Below, piece by piece: positions 1 to 11,778 of a DNA stretch of 64,000 nucleotides. A program made the position numbers and the translations under genes. Source of the stretch: Sisyra terminalis (taxonomy: Eukaryota > Arthropoda > Insecta > Neuroptera > Sisyridae); contig OY292274.1 of the NCBI GenBank assembly GCA_958496175.1, positions 26,947,482 to 27,011,481 on the forward strand, in the 5' to 3' direction. The notes beneath the pieces were generated by a model. The model had not been told where the DNA came from. It made no database searches and saw nothing but the letters and a program-made list of their open reading frames with translations. Numbering within the stretch: position 1 is the stretch's first letter; every line of letters starts with the position of its first letter.

Positions 1-3000
1 AAACTTTAGTTTAAATGACAAGCGGAACACATTCCATCAAACGGTTTGAATAATCAAGATTCTCAAAAATGTATCTACGAAATTAAATATATCTGTGGAT
101 GGAATATTAAATAAATTATGAATAATTACACTACTTCTAAAATACAAAAATTTAAATAAAAAATCCATTGATTGTGGTATGCTTTGTTAAAAGCATATTT
201 TGATTGTGGATGTGTCAGCATTATGTTTTTGTATCCTGTATAACCTTACTATGTTCTCGAGTTTGACATAAACGTTAAGGGTTGCAGTGTGTTTAGAGGG
301 ATACTAGGAAAGTATCCGGGAATCAAAGTACTTAAGAGGGGTGAACGCATGCGGTGCTCCAATCGTCGTTTCCATTCATTGGCAGTAAAGTTGAGTACAA
401 GGCGGAGCTTTTGACTGCTAAATTCAGAGCACACGATGGGATGTTGTAGATTAGAGATCACAGGTGGCTGAGAGTTGTAACAGTTTACATGTCTCGCCTG
501 TATGTGAGATGATTCTATTCCAGAATGTTTATAGGAAGAAAATAAAAGAGTCGTGAGCTTTTTTTTCGATGACGATAAAAATACATTTTAGAGAATGTTG
601 GTTTAAACATTATTTGCGAAAGTTTTAAATAACTTTAGGTGGTACACCTACTTATTTGTTTCAAAGAAATAAAATATTCATTTTATAATCGTGTAAGCTC
701 TCTACCCATTGCGGTTGCCACCCTCGATAATACGCGAGGAAAAGCTTTTTGGTGATCAAAGCCACATTATTTTGAATATGTAATAGAACCACATGAATAT
801 TTTGCTTTGTACAAAATGAATATTGTGTCAAATTCACATCCATCACGGTCGCTTCAGGAAATTACATGTTCAAAATTTAAATAATGTAAATCAGCTTTCA
901 AATACATAACATAGACAACCGAAATGTACGTTTCGTCTATTAGGAATTTTTAATTGCAAAAATAATAATAAATTTCATTATATACTTACAATCCAGGAAA
1001 AGATGTTTGAAAAACATTTTTTTTTCACGAAAATAAATCACACGAAATCGCACAAGTGATTAATTGATAATTGCTAATTAATAATTTATTAAAGTCGTAA
1101 TCCGGAATTAAGGGTCGCATAAAACAAAATACAGGACCGACAACGCAACGTACCGTTCAGTTATGTTTGATTGACTGATCAATGGGCTCCCATCATGAAT
1201 TGTGGACGACCTATCTCACTAAGGGGTGCCGATTTTTACTCACGTGAAATTAATACCTTTAGTCTGATATTGATACACTTTGGAAACAGAATCGGACAAT
1301 ACCTATGAGAATAAACATCTACTCACATATACATACAAATATTCATATCTCAGAGAATATTAAGATTTCGTTGCAGATATATCTTCTTGACAAATTTCCA
1401 AAGAAGTCATGGTATTGTCCTTTTTGTAAAAGAAACATCCAACTTTCTCATAAGTTGATGAATCAAAATAAATTGAAAATTTTTAGGTTTATTTTATATC
1501 TTATATATTTTTTTCGATATTCCATAAGTTGGTTGGTATAGATAGGATGTTAAGTAGGGATATTTAGTGCGAAGAGTTAAATACTTTAAAAAAAAATTCT
1601 GGGAACACAAATACTAATACAAAAATTGATTTCTGGGATCGGAAAGAAATATATCGATATATCGGTAGGTAGGAGCGTGGAACAAGCGCTAGCGGGTATA
1701 TCCCATGGTACAAGTCCGAAATCGATACCTGTCCGGGGTCGTTTGGGCCGATTGTGTCGCGAACGTCGTAGGTGCTACCTCGATCTGATTATATTACTCT
1801 CGGACATATATTGTGTTATGTACTAAGTTTACAAGATTCATTCAATACTCAATCCAATTAGAATGGGGCAAGGGGCTGAAGGTATTTTATAAAACGAATA
1901 AACCGAAGAGGATGAGGTTTTACCTTTTGCGGTAATAACAACAAAAAACCAATACAAGTCGATTCATGTGAACGAAAATTTCATTCATAATCTCATCACA
2001 TCATGTAATCAAAGTGAAAAAAAAAATTACGCGATTGCATTTCTTATTCATCACTTGGCATAGTACGAAGAAAAAAAGAAGAAACAGTTAGGCGACAGAT
2101 TTCAATTTTAATTTTGTTTGTTGCAATGCTGAAAGAAAAAGTTTGAATCCAGGAAATTTGTCTCATCAGAAGTCATTCATGCTTGCAATTACTTTGATCA
2201 CAGAAAAAAAAATAAATAAATCTGGGTCATTAATTACAACTAATGAACAATAGCTAACTGTGCTATTTAGATGCAATAATCAATCACAATATTGATTTTA
2301 TTGATTGCAAATCGTGACAACAATTAATACAAATAATCACCGTGAAAACCACATTGCATTTAAATTGATTTTTTATATAAAGAAAATAAAGTAATTTTTT
2401 TCAACAACTGCAACTGCATATTTTGTTGTGAAACAATTATCAGTTGAAATTAGTTCAGCATTGAAGAATATAGGTGGTCCAATAATAATATCGCAAAAAA
2501 ACGTGGAAAAAATTATCAGAGAAAAAGTTCTCTTAATTTCTAAAGAAACTTCCATATTATTTGTCAAATTTTTTTTATATAGTCAATAGCGATTCATGCC
2601 AAATAATAGCATCTTGACATTACGAACACTGCCACCTGGACAGAGGTAAAAATTGTTTAAAAAGAAATTTATCACAACGGCCCATTGCAGAAAGCATTAA
2701 ATCACGTCGTTATTGATCCATCTAATTTCAAACCCCATGAACTTCATTCTTATCACTTCTGACTTTTTGTTACCATTATTTAAAGAAAATCATTTGATCT
2801 AAATTTTTTTAAGAGTTTGATTTTAAAAGAAAACGAAATATTTATGAGTCGTGAAATTTTAAAAATATGTTGTATTTATGTCATGGTTGAAAAGAAGAAT
2901 GCTTATTTCATTTGTTTCGATAACTCAATTCTCAATATTGTTCCGTCGATAGATATAAAACAATAAGAGTCTTTAGTTAAATTGAAATTATTTAAGTGAA

Positions 3001-3654
3001 TACCCAGAATAGAAATTTAGGTACACAATTAACAGCTACCAATAGTCATGCAGGATTGCAAGCTTTATTTTAGATTAATCTTCTTGAACGATGATTTTAA
3101 ATAAACCTATTGATTTAAGTAATAGAATTTGATTTTGTTTTAGCGATGAATTGAACTCTTTTTTTAGCGTTTTCATTTTACTAGACAACTTTAAAATTTA
3201 ACCAAAAATACAAAAAAGAATCTTCATGAACTGTTTCACGTACAAAAATACTTCACAGTATAAAACTGAACAATTTTTTCAAGTTTCAACTAACATATAT
3301 ATTGGTCAATCGTTATAAGACAGCTCAAAATGATCATAAAACTCAACCTAATCGGAACATTTTGTCAAAACAGAAACATTTTTATTAATTTTTCAGTTAT
3401 CTTAAAGTAGAAATAGTAAAAAAGAAGGACAATTCTTCGCTAAAATATTGTAAACGAAGGCCAATTCAAGAACAAATGATTTTTTGATACATTTTTAAGA
3501 TTATCTCACTAAGTCTTTGATATGAAGAATAAAAATTTCTATCTATAGAAAGGAACTATATAATGCTTGCAGGATTGTCAACAAGATACTGACACCTTAA
3601 ATAAAACTTATTTAATTTAAATAAAACTAATCTAAATTACATTTATTAAAGTCC
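1..3654. other. AT-rich intronic stretch, no gene recognised
   Basis: I see no ORF with protein-like composition and no exon with paired splice signals here. Short open frames at 249-461 (minus) and 1626-1826 (plus) sit in locally GC-richer DNA but lack recognisable domains or convincing splice sites. The stretch is probably part of the large intron of the minus-strand gene whose exons lie at 52.4 and 56.8 kb, although the link to that gene is inferred. Confidence 0.5.
1640..1800. other. GC-rich island (candidate regulatory element or missed exon)
   Basis: This roughly 160-bp block is clearly richer in G+C and CpG than the surrounding AT-rich DNA and contains no repeat that recurs elsewhere in the window. 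It is open on the plus strand (1626-1826), but the peptide has no motif I recognise. On the minus strand a CAG/GTATCG site near 1722 could act as a weak donor, but I found no matching acceptor. A conserved non-coding element is the more likely reading; this is inference from composition only. Confidence 0.25.
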
Positions 3655-4204
3655 AAGATGCCATGAACGCTAGACCTTTGTTTCTTTATAAAAGCTGAAA
3701 GCTTTCTAGCGCATGCTCCCAACACAGATAGGAACGGCGGGCAACTATAAAGTTTGGGTCATCATGGCTTTTGTAAGTAACAGGTAACAGATATCAAGTC
3801 AAGGGTTAGAAGTATCAACAGTGTTTAGCTACTAAGAAAACATGTTCTTATAGTTAACCAAGTAACATAAGTATAAAATTCAGCTTTTACACTCCAAAGT
3901 CTAACATAAGTATAGTTCCAATTTATAAAAGTTTAAGGGGGTTTGAGAAGAGGTAACTAAGGTGATAAGTGTCATGCAATGGATGATGTAGTTTCTAATA
4001 TTATCCAGAAGGAAATATAAAAAATACATTTTATTATTTGCTAAATTTGAGTTGGTACTTTTTATACCTTCGCTACCTATTACCTGCCAAAGTTACGATG
4101 ACCCAAACTTCATAGTTGCCTATTGTTTCTACCTGTGTTGGGAGCATGCGCTGAGAAATTTACTTTCTATAAAATAACGAAAGTTTAGTGTTCATGAGGT
4201 ATTG
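3655..4204. mobile_element. Foldback-type MITE with ~135-bp imperfect terminal inverted repeats
   Basis: The arm at about 3655-3790 is the reverse complement, with scattered mismatches and small gaps, of the arm at about 4072-4204. The best shared blocks are AGCGCATGCTCCCAACACAG (left arm) paired with its complement at 4135-4160, and AGTTTGGGTCATC paired with GATGACCCAAACT. The roughly 280-bp centre is AT-rich with no ORF. Long arms around a non-coding centre are typical of foldback or MITE elements. I could not define a clear target-site duplication, so the superfamily is unknown. Divergence between the arms indicates an old insertion. Confidence 0.75.
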
Positions 4205-7200
4205 TTCTATTAGATTATCTTTGTATTGGAATCGAATCAATATCCTAGAATTATCTGAGCATAGACTAAGAAATATTAATGGGGATTAAATTAAACGCGG
4301 AAATGATTGTTATTTACCCAAAAAATCAAATAATATTTAAAGAAGTAATAAGAAAAATACTGGACACTGTGTAAAAGAACTATCTATTACTCCAGAAAAA
4401 TACATACAACAGAAGTAGATTTTTAAAAGTAAGGCAAAATTTACAAAATTTGTATTGACAAATATGCATTAAATATAAGTAAAAGATAACATAGCGAAAA
4501 AATTTCAATGGCAAGAAGATTTGGATTTTTTTTTATCAATTCACTATAATATTTAACTTTCTTACTTATGATGTATTCATTTTTCCGGTTCAAAATTTTA
4601 AATTTGTACATAGATACTCAAAAGTAGACGTGTGAAGGTTTGCTCATTTAGAAAAATATAAATGATTTCATTTATAGAACAAATTTTAATTCCATCAGAA
4701 AAGATCTTAACGACTTGTGATTATTTTCTAATGATAAATTGATGTTTTGATATCAATAATTGTTATTAAATACAATAATCGAGATCATCATTTTTAAATC
4801 GATCAAATTTGATTGAAATGTAAAAAAAAATACAAGATAGTAAATCTTTGTAATGATAGATTACGATTTATTAAAATGAGTTAGCACAAAATAATAATTT
4901 TTTTCGTAATGAAAACCATTCAATTTCATTTCTATAAAGAAAAATTTCATTGAATTTTTTACGATATTTTTTTTTTCTGAAAATCTCCGAAAGAAAATTA
5001 ACTCTCGATTTTCGGCGTTCGTTTCGTTGCCAAGATGGTTATCTCATACATTTTGCATTTCCCAAGAAATCTACATGAGAATCGTCATTAAAACCGAGAA
5101 ATTATTGCGCTAGGCAAAAAGAAATGTTGGGTCATCAATACATAAATGGTTACGGATAATTAATTGAAAGTTTCCTTCGCAAGTAAAAAAATCACGGTCT
5201 TAGATGGAAACATGGGAAACGCTGTCATCTGAAACAACGGGAATTTGTGGAATAACCGCCATAAAGCAACCACATTAATATCATTCTTTACACATATATT
5301 TGGTGACAAATGAGCATCTGTTGGTATGGCGACGACGTTGTGGGCGGCGTTGTTGTTTACGCAGCGTCGGGACGCCACATATTAATACATGTGCTTCATG
5401 CTTCGACGAACAACAAAACTTCTTTAACATAGCACGTACAGCGCTACTAATACTATTTGCTTGTTTATTCAAATAGCTCTATCTAGGATTTAAATTTTAA
5501 TAAGACATTTTAAAATACAATATGACAGCACAACAATTTATTCATTCCCTTTGGTTTTTTGTTCATTTCCCAAATTTCTAAGACTTGTACTCAATGAGCT
5601 TTTAGCTTCCTAAGATTTTCTAGCGTAATTTAAATAACGTTACAGTATATAATATGATTGGGGGGCGTAGTTGTTATATACTTCTAAGTTGTACGCTGAT
5701 GACAAAGGGTGGTGGCTCGAGTGGATTATGGTTGAACTATATTCAACCGAGATGGATACAATCAAGGATGGTATGAGACTTTGGTGTTGAGAAGAAAGCT
5801 CTATGGAGATGAAGTCGCTGTTCATATTTCACGGAGTGTAAGTTTCGCTCATCTTCTCTAAGAAATACCACCTACAAAGTCGACCAAATAAGTTTCACAA
5901 ATATAAGTGACATTATCCCTCCATTTAAATATCGTATTTAGAGATTTAGAATAACTTTTACATTATTTGCCTAACAATATTATAACATTTTGAATGGAAA
6001 TTGAAAAAACTCTTTTTGCAAGTAAAAATTCATCATAAACTTAACTTTTGCACTACTATCAAACACTCATACAGGAAGAATATGAGGCAATTTTATTTGA
6101 TCAAATCTTCCTTTATATTTATTGTTACATCATTTCTCTATTTCGAATAGGTTGGTCGACTTTGTCGTAGGTGACATCATACATCATATGTTGACGGGAA
6201 AGTAATGGTATGATAATATTATGTACATACTGACGGCGACGAGTTCCAATTTTTGTTAAGCTGATTACGTTATCAATCTCTTTCACGTATCTCCCTACCT
6301 TCCCTTTTTTCCTCAATAAATTTCAAAACAAAAAGAAGCGAGAAGTTCCGTTCAAAAAAACAAACATTTTAATTTGAAATTAAAATTCAATTTATTTAAA
6401 GTGTTTATTATAGTTCTTCTGTTGTAACTATCTTCTTTATGTTTTTAACTAAGACTTTCAATACAATCTATTCAAATAAATTTTATTAATAGCTTTTATG
6501 ATATTTATTACAGTTAATATATGACGTAAAGTACAAATCAATCATGCAGTTGTGATAGTTTCTTAATTTTTTCGCTAAGTTTATTTATGTTTTTCATATC
6601 AAGAGACAAATTTCACACTTTCTCCATTTTCAACCATATCTATTAAATATAATATAGGTAAGTGTATTATTATTATCAATAATAAAACAATAAAATTCTT
6701 GACTCTAGCAATCTCATTTAAATTTCTATTTAGTTTTTTAAATTTGAATAATGATTCGATTTTTTATGTTAAGTTATCAATCCGTCGCAACTCTGTTGCA
6801 TACATACGTAGTGCCTTTGATGACTTGATCGATTATACTTTGAGCTTTGCAATTTTATGGCGAAATTTTGATCAATTATCACCTAATGGTAATATGAAAC
6901 GATATGATCGTAATTACTATAGCGAAGTTGTATGTTAACATTAATAATGTTAGTTATTTTCTGGAACGAATTTCCATAAGATTTATTATTTGATAGAATA
7001 ATTACATGATTTATAATATATAGATAGTGTAATACCACCAAATCTATAATTCGTTATATAATTTACAACTATTATATAGAAAAAATAAACTGAGTTTTAA
7101 TTTAAATATAAAAAGTTATTTATTGATAATGAAGCTTATTGATTTCAATTGTTTTATTTTAATACTTTAAAATGTGCATAGTTTTGAAAAACATAATCAT

Positions 7201-7754
7201 TTGAGCTCGACAAAACGAATTTTATTAAAACCATTAATTATTGTATGTATAAAATATACATAATATTTTCACATATATTGTGATATATGTAGTATCATGC
7301 GGAGGGGTTATTTTTTTTATTTGAAAGCTGCTGCTTTTGTGTGATATAGATATTCATATAAAAAGCTCAATAGTGAGTTATAAAAATTTCATATTATACT
7401 TTGACCTTTTCATCCATGTAAATGCCATGCACGGCCAATAAAAATTTCAGTATTGAACGAAACAGAAACATCATTTGACAGATAGAGCTGTAAAAATGAC
7501 GCCTTCCCATTTATTTTCTGGCATTATTTATCAGTTGAAACGATAGATATACATATGATTTTTTTTCGTTAGTGCTCAAATTTATTATTAAAAGAAACGG
7601 GAAACGTGCATATTATAAAGGTTTTCTCTCATGGAATACGAAAATAAGACGGGTAAAATGAAATAATGGCGGATAAAAAATTGCGAAAGAGAAAAATGTG
7701 TTTGAATTTGGTTGCGAATAAATTATTTGGTATGGTACAAAAAGGAAACATTAA

Positions 7755-8045
7755 CTATTTGGAGGAATGGTGCACGTGCCTGCATTGACATCAGTGGAAC
7801 CACAGTAGTGCTTGTGTACAAAACCAATTTTCTGAATAAAAACCCGGCTGCAAATGAATGTAATAAATCTCACGCTGAAAAATGATACTAATCTTTTCAA
7901 CGATTCCCCACGAGGATGGTTTTTTGGTCGCCTTGTACACCCACCCTCAGCCCTTATCGCTATGACTATTTAAGATTCCGCGGTTAAGAACGACGCGACG
8001 AAGTGGAGATCCCCAAGCCAAACTACCACTGGTTCGAGCTTTTAT
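7755..8045. other. GC-elevated, non-repeated island (candidate conserved non-coding element)
   Basis: This stretch stands out from its AT-rich surroundings through runs such as CACCCTCAGCCCTTATCGC and a CpG-rich patch (CCGCGGTTAAGAACGACGCG) near 7978. Stops interrupt every frame quickly and no splice-bounded exon is evident. In insect introns such islands often mark enhancers, but nothing here proves that function. Confidence 0.25.
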
Positions 8046-8509
8046 TCTCTAAGAAAAATGCTTTTTTCTTTATAAATAAATTTTAAGACGTAAAATTTTC
8101 TTCTCAAAAACTCAATTTGTATAAGGAACTGGTTGGTGTTTTCTTCCAACTAAGCAAATTACATTTGCCTACCTGAAGACAGTAATAGAAAACAGTGAAA
8201 AATTAACACTTATAAAATTTGACACAAAAACAAAATAAAAATGTAACCACATGGTTGTGTCATATTTTTAGAAAGCTCCATCGTAATTCATTTCTTATGA
8301 GTAATTTTCGGCAATTTTTCTCATAAAATTTATCCGAAACCAAACATCAAAGATTTACTCCACAAAAATGCTTTTAATACGTGTGGGACAAGTGCATATA
8401 TATTTTTTTTTCTGAATTCAATTGAAACAAACTCACAGATGTGTGTGCGAGGTCCGTAAAGCCTGAAAACTATAACATATTAGTTGTAAATCCACACAAA
8501 TATTCAACC

Positions 8510-8572
8510 GTTTGACAGAGTCGTCCGGGTGGTCGCCACGGTCCTTGGTTCAAATCCCGTCCCGTCACATAC
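8510..8572 (+). repeat. Possible tRNA-derived SINE fragment (box B-like)
   Basis: A GGTTCAAATCC block at 8549-8559 matches the pol III box B consensus (GGTTCGAxTCC) closely. Upstream, GTCCGGGTGGTCGCC only loosely resembles a box A region. The sequence does not fold as a full tRNA cloverleaf and differs from the main SINE family of this window. No second copy is present here to confirm a family. Confidence 0.3.
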
Positions 8573-8774
8573 TTACTATATTGTCCCATAAAATATTTCC
8601 TCCAACAAAAATATCACTTATATTTTACACGATTTATATAAATAAATTCCGTTAGTTTTCACGAAAAGTGTTAAAATATGATGAAGAGCGAGAAAGATTT
8701 AAATGATGTCAATTTTTGATTATTTTTTTTTTTTAGAGATGAGTTGAATGCAAATAGATTTATTTAGTTAATGC

Positions 8775-8960
8775 TGGGACTTTCATATGAAGACGGGCGC
8801 GTGTATTGAGAAGTTTGCCAAAGGGGCAGCCAAGTGTAACCAATAACCGTTCATAGCCACTGAACATATTTACCACCAGCGTGATTTTGGACAACCTTGT
8901 TATTGCCGCTAAAATGTCTATTTGTTGCTCATACCGTATCGGCTAAGACCAATCTCTTTA
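8775..8960. other. GC-elevated island (candidate conserved non-coding element)
   Basis: Composition rises sharply (GACGGGCGCGTG, AAGGGGCAGCCAAG) and falls again after about 8960. No splice-bounded frame and no repeat copy elsewhere in the window. A regulatory role is only a suggestion from composition. Confidence 0.2.
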
Positions 8961-11615
8961 TTAATAACGCAAAAAATATAAAACACAGTAACATTTAGTA
9001 GGCAAATTACGCTTATCTTTTCTTCACGTCATTATTAATGGAAACAATTTATATGTAAAGACTGTAATTTTTATTTTCTATAAATAAATTCAGTTTATAA
9101 TTGCATTGAACATTTTCGTTTTGATTATCATACACATACATATTTGTGGGGATGTTTTTGGGCGTTTTTAATTTCGCGGTGTTGATTTCAACCCCCAACG
9201 ACACACTCTTGTGATTTGTCACTGACAACTAAACACAATAGCTTCATCTTCACCCTAACCCTAACTTATATTAAAAATTAATTGAACTATATTAGTGAAT
9301 TTAAATCAAACTTTTATAAAAAGCCCAACAATTAATCAAAACATAACATTTACTGTGGTTTGGGTGAAGCTTGAAGTAAAACATTTCTTAAAAGTTTCAA
9401 AAGTTCTTATATAGTCAAAATTAAAATTTCAATTGTTATTGGCTAAAAAGCAATTTCAATGAAAGACAAATATCATATTTATGATATGAACGTTATTATA
9501 TTAGCTGTCGTATATTATGATGAAGTCCACTATATTTATGATAATGATCAATAAAAATATACGTTCATCGAAAACCGGACACAACTGTGTATAGAGTTTG
9601 AGGGTAGATCGGGGCTACACTATCGAAAAATGAGAGTTTAGTAGGGTGGCTGTGGAATGAATTGATTATATATCGGAACATATAAATCAGAATGATGAGG
9701 TTACATTGGCCAATAAAACAATCAGCAATCTCCGAACTTCCGTTCCCATTTGCATTATAATAACTTCCGAATTGCAATAGAGCGAATGTACAGACTTTTG
9801 TAAATAACATTAAGTATGAAATTCTATTACCGAAACCATGTGCATACCTTTTACAAATAATAATTTTATTGAAAATTTTACGTTTTATGATGCCATAAAA
9901 TTTATATAAAATCATTTTCAAACTCTTCAGTTTACACCGGATAAGGAATATAATTGAGATTTTCAACTTCTGAATTTTTATGAAGAACACATAAAGTTCT
10001 CGTATCCGAAAAATCATACCGCTGATTTTTCTAACCATTTCAAAACGACTCGTCAATTTCCCTGGGAAAATTTCACTTTATATATTTCCAAGCAATTCCA
10101 TGTAAACAATTTCCGTTTATGAAAAAAACCGAAGAAGAATTAACTTATTAATGAGAGACTACATCGATACCATTTTTTTTTTCGATAAATGACTACTCAT
10201 TAGAACAATTTTTATTCTGAGCTTTAGCAACTTTCACTATACTAAACTACTAAAATTATAGTGTTATAAATTTTTATAACAAAATGTGTCATTAAGTATT
10301 GGGAATTTTAAAAATATATATTATTTTAAAATCATAAGTATTATATTTGTTATAATTAAAACAGATTATTTACATCTTGCGATATACAATACTAAGTAAA
10401 GGTAAAAAAATATTTAAAAGGTTTTTTTTTTATCGAATATTCAATCCAATATTAAATATTAGTTGAGAACATATACACTAGGTGGCTGTATAACCAAACT
10501 TTTATCGTTTGAGTCTTAACTGTAAGGATATCTATTGACGAAAAGAAAATTAGGGTAGATAGAAGAAAATATAATTTTTAGAATATTTCAAAACATTCTG
10601 TTAATTTTGATTCGTTGTTTATGGAAAAAGACATTTTACAATTAAACTTTTCAATGTTATATTGTAGCTGGAAACCATGTCTATTACTAAACCTACCTAT
10701 GTTAATTTAAATATTTTTTTATCAAAAAATTGAACTAGAAAAATTTCATTGACTTTAAACAATTTTTAATTGATATTATATATTAGAATATATTAAAAAT
10801 ACCACTAAATGTATAGTGAAATATTGAGAAGAATTAATGAAGAATAAGGATCGGTTATAGATGTGGAAGGAAAATTGCGTAGGTCACAATTGCAGAAGAG
10901 AAGGGCACACAATGGACGTTGTAGAAGGAAAATTGGAGAGACTCAAAAAAATGAGAAGAAAAAGAGTTGGTATTCTAGATCTGTTAAACAAAGATATGGA
11001 TTACTCGAATTAAACTGGGAATAAGCAGCGATGGAAAACGAGTCATGTAGGAAACTGAAATTTAAGATCCATTTTCATGTAGTCGCTAGCCGCTGATTTT
11101 TAGCAAAAAAAATGTAACCCCATGAATAAAATGCGACATGTACACCATTTGAAAACACAAAAGCGATAAAGCTAAATTTTGATTAGATTTTTCGTCGGAT
11201 TCTCTCAAACATGTTATGAATGTCATTCTCCAGACATAATTTTCTTTACTAATACATATCCAAAAAGAGTACATGGGCGGTATATTTTTTACATTTAAGT
11301 TTAATATTTAGTATTAATACTCGTACTAATTACTTGCAATGATATACACATATAAAGCTACATAATAAAGCAACTTCATTGATACATTGACATTTGATAG
11401 AGAGTCTCATTTGTCACTCAAATTTTGGCGTACATGTTACATTTTAATCACGTGACTAAATTATTCGCTAAAGTCCAGCGTTTAGCGACTGCACGGAAAT
11501 GCATCTTTACGAGAGTAAAGAAAACAAAAAAGACAAAAAGAGTTTAATAAATTTTTGGTTTTTATTTAAATGTAACGCGAAAGAAGTAAATTTAGGACCA
11601 CAAAAATATACCAAG

Positions 11616-11778
11616 ACGCCTAGTAGTAGCCGAGTGGTCTAGGTGACCGCTTCAAGTGGGTTCGATCCTCTAATCGTCCAAATTTTCAATATTTATCGAT
11701 AACGGATTTAATTAACCCTAGAGTCGCTAAAGGACTTTAGTAGTTATAAAGCGACGGTAAATAACAATTAAAAAAAAG
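11616..11778 (+). repeat. tRNA-derived SINE, near-complete, with target-site duplication
   Basis: The head holds a box A-like block (TAGCCGAGTGGTCTAGG) and a perfect box B (GGTTCGATCC), as in tRNA-Ser/Leu-type genes. The body carries the family's conserved tail, AACCCTAGAGTCGCTAAAG followed by TAGTTATAAAGCGACGGT and AAATAACAA, ending in a short A-run. An 8-bp direct repeat, ATACCAAG, flanks the element at 11608-11615 and 11779-11786, which is what LINE-mediated insertion leaves. Five more copies, some partial, occur in this window. The SINE makes no protein and would depend on a LINE partner. Confidence 0.88.

Larger units (their letters stand above)
4205..11607. other. AT-rich intronic stretch with a few GC islands, no supported gene
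   Basis: No exon or RNA gene can be supported. The longest open frame is 163 codons on the minus strand at 9565-10056; it is lysine- and isoleucine-rich with two short hydrophobic stretches and no family signature, so I do not call it a gene. Islands of raised GC content occur near 5.18-5.45, 7.76-8.05 and 8.78-8.96 kb. A possible tRNA-like SINE fragment lies near 8.5 kb. Confidence 0.45.

Noticed and set aside
249..461. 70-residue minus-strand ORF near the left edge
   Set aside because: It has varied composition but no recognisable motif, and no clear acceptor/donor pair was found; it remains unsupported without homology data.
8510..8572. Functional tRNA gene
   Set aside because: Only box B fits; no acceptor stem or anticodon arm can be paired, so at best it is a SINE fragment.
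9252..9266. Telomere-like CCCTAACCCTAA repeat
   Set aside because: Only two units are present, which is expected by chance and not evidence of a telomeric array.
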